From positions 1 through 6,292 of the forward strand of contig CAZJZH010000052.1 of the NCBI GenBank assembly GCA_964550465.1: a stretch of 6,292 nucleotides of DNA. The letters are read 5' to 3'. The position numbers and the translations under genes are program-made. The notes beneath the pieces are model-generated. The model worked only from the letters and a program-made list of their open reading frames with translations, was not told where the DNA came from and did not search any database. Numbering within the stretch: the first letter of the stretch is position 1; each line of letters opens with the position of its first letter. The DNA comes from CAZJZH01 sp964550465. Its GTDB lineage: Bacteria; Patescibacteriota; Patescibacteriia; JACRDY01. This document shows positions 5,441 through 6,292 of the stretch, in pieces.

Positions 5441-5470
5441 AAAAAAGAGCCTCCGCCACGGCGGAGACTC
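5441..5470 (-). terminator. Intrinsic terminator of the PQQ-like gene (repeat copy 2)
   Basis: Read on the minus strand, GAGTCTCCGC pairs with GCGGAGGCTC (10 bp, one T-G wobble) around the loop CGTG, followed by six Ts. It begins 15 nt after the stop codon of the upstream propeller gene, so that transcript should end before the next gene's promoter. Confidence 0.93.
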
Positions 5471-5490
5471 CCCTGTTTGTTGTGATTATT
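5441..5490 (-). repeat. 50-nt 3'-end element, copy 2
   Basis: Second copy of the element at 4618-4667, 823 nt away and in the same orientation, again placed exactly at the end of a gene with the same stop-codon context. The coding sequences before the two copies are unrelated, so only the gene ends are duplicated. Confidence 0.9.
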
Positions 5491-6292
5491 GGCGCACGAC
5501 GCCGCGTTCACGTAGGTAGGCTCGGAAATCAACCAAGCCCTGCGAACAGCCGCCCGTCAGATCACGGACATCGCCCTCGATGACGATGCCTTGAGGTACT
5601 GACAAAATATCGCCAATACTTTCATAGCAGGGCAATTCGTCGTTGGTGTACGTCGCCAACAATGTCGGCTGCGATGCAGCGAAGTCCAGCAGCCATACGC
5701 CCCACGTTTGGTACGCCACGTATCCTCGGCCGTTGATTCCAGGCTCCATAGCGGTGACCAAGTGGGTAAAGGGGGTTGGTAGCTGGTACGATGCTCCGGG
5801 ATTGCCTGTATGCAGGTTAATGCTCACCAATGAGCCTGTAGCCACATCAGGCACGACGACCAGATCGTTATCCAAAATCATAGCAGTGCGGCTACTGCCA
5901 ACCTCCACCTGCCACACAACCTCTCCACTGGCGGTATTGATACGCGTAACCAAGCCGGTACCATACGGGTCGAGCACGATCAACTCTCCCTGCTCACTCA
6001 TGAACAGTTTGAGACTATTGTTGAATGTCTGGGCGCCGGATTGCCACCGCCACAGCTCTTGACCAGTGGCGATGTCAACCGCGATAATGACATCCATCTC
6101 ATTGTCTCGTCGCTTGTGCTGATAGTTCGGCACAAAGAAATTGACCCCGTCCGAGACGCCATGGTTATTGTATGACGCGGTTGTTGAGCCAGACGGCTCA
6201 TAGATCTGCTGAAACTCAACGGTGGGTGCATCCGCCGGCAACTCAACAATGGCATGAAACCAGAAGTCTTCATTACCATTATTGGCGTAGGC
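5486..6292 (-). CDS. PQQ-like beta-propeller protein, C-terminal part (start outside the window)
   Basis: The frame stays open to the right edge (17 codons beyond an internal TTG at 6241), so the 268 visible residues are the C-terminal part of a longer protein. At least four propeller blades are visible, with the PQQ/WD-like pattern of a short strand, 'D..TG', then a Trp: AVDIATGQELWRW, then RINTASGEVVWQVEVG, then SINLHTGNPGASYQLP, and a weaker blade around YVAYQTWGVWLLDF. Repeats of this PQQ_2 type occur in outer-surface or periplasmic scaffold proteins such as BamB, and in quinoprotein dehydrogenases. The dehydrogenase active-site residues cannot be identified here, so an enzyme is not supported. 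Two cysteines (PCYES, GGCSQG) lie near the C-terminus and could form an extracytoplasmic disulfide. Whether it has a signal peptide cannot be seen. It ends in the same terminator element as the next gene, but has no shared transcript with it. Confidence 0.78.
   Translation of the reverse strand, partial: AYANNGNEDFWFHAIVELPADAPTVEFQQIYEPSGSTTASYNNHGVSDGVNFFVPNYQHKRRDNEMDVIIAVDIATGQELWRWQSGAQTFNNSLKLFMSEQGELIVLDPYGTGLVTRINTASGEVVWQVEVGSSRTAMILDNDLVVVPDVATGSLVSINLHTGNPGASYQLPTPFTHLVTAMEPGINGRGYVAYQTWGVWLLDFAASQPTLLATYTNDELPCYESIGDILSVPQGIVIEGDVRDLTGGCSQGLVDFRAYLRERGVVRQ

Noticed and set aside
4618..5490. Integron-like gene cassettes (gene plus repeated 3' site)
   Set aside because: A GTTAGGT lies between the genes on the minus strand, but no matching RYYYAAC/GTTRRRY pairs frame the repeats. 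Each repeat ends in a T run, and each unit seems to have its own transcription signals. Intrinsic terminators explain the hairpins better.
5643..6062. 139-codon plus-strand ORF
   Set aside because: It is antisense to the propeller gene, whose frame shows clear blade repeats; the plus-strand translation has no family features or ribosome binding site.

Overview
The window reads as a piece of a bacterial chromosome with four housekeeping genes on the plus strand, about half a kilobase of AT-rich non-coding DNA, and two less familiar exported or surface-type genes on the minus strand. The organism makes peptidoglycan (alanine racemase, FtsQ/DivIB) and uses the standard genetic code: all stops seen are TAA or TAG, and no long frame needs TGA read through. 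The somewhat divergent LysRS and SerRS, the absence of Shine-Dalgarno sites in front of serS and ftsQ, and an alr-ftsQ pair outside a full division cluster would fit a Patescibacteria/CPR-type genome. That placement is inference and the window alone cannot prove it.

Plus strand, 2-4093: the 3' half of lysS (class II lysyl-tRNA synthetase), serS (seryl-tRNA synthetase), alr (alanine racemase) and ftsQ (DivIB/FtsQ division protein). They are tightly packed (19-nt gap, 1-nt overlap, 9-nt gap) and look like one operon joining tRNA charging to cell-wall precursor supply and septum assembly. serS-alr overlap as TAATG, suggesting coupled translation. serS and ftsQ have no ribosome binding site but carry a -10-like hexamer 8 nt before their ATG, as expected for leaderless transcripts.

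Intergenic 4094-4617: no convincing gene. It holds a small plus-strand terminator hairpin, a 14-nt perfect direct repeat 350 bp apart, five copies of CCTATA/TATAGG arranged partly as inverted repeats, tandem TATAAT boxes, a short hairpin and a 10-bp palindrome. A stretch at 4418-4448 resembles the -10/start region of ftsQ.

Minus strand, 4618-6292: a 220-aa protein with a signal peptide ending in a possible atypical lipobox, with its own consensus promoter and a perfect AAAGGAGG site, and upstream of it the C-terminal 268 residues of a PQQ-like beta-propeller protein. Each gene ends in its own intrinsic terminator, and the two terminators are copies of one 50-nt element (45/50 identical) whose flank, including the stop codon, is perfectly conserved. 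A 12-nt part of that flank recurs inside the promoter of the first gene. This repeated 3'-end element is the most striking unexplained pattern here, together with the repeat-rich spacer. I found no CRISPR array, transposase, tRNA or rRNA, and no complete new defence-type system.
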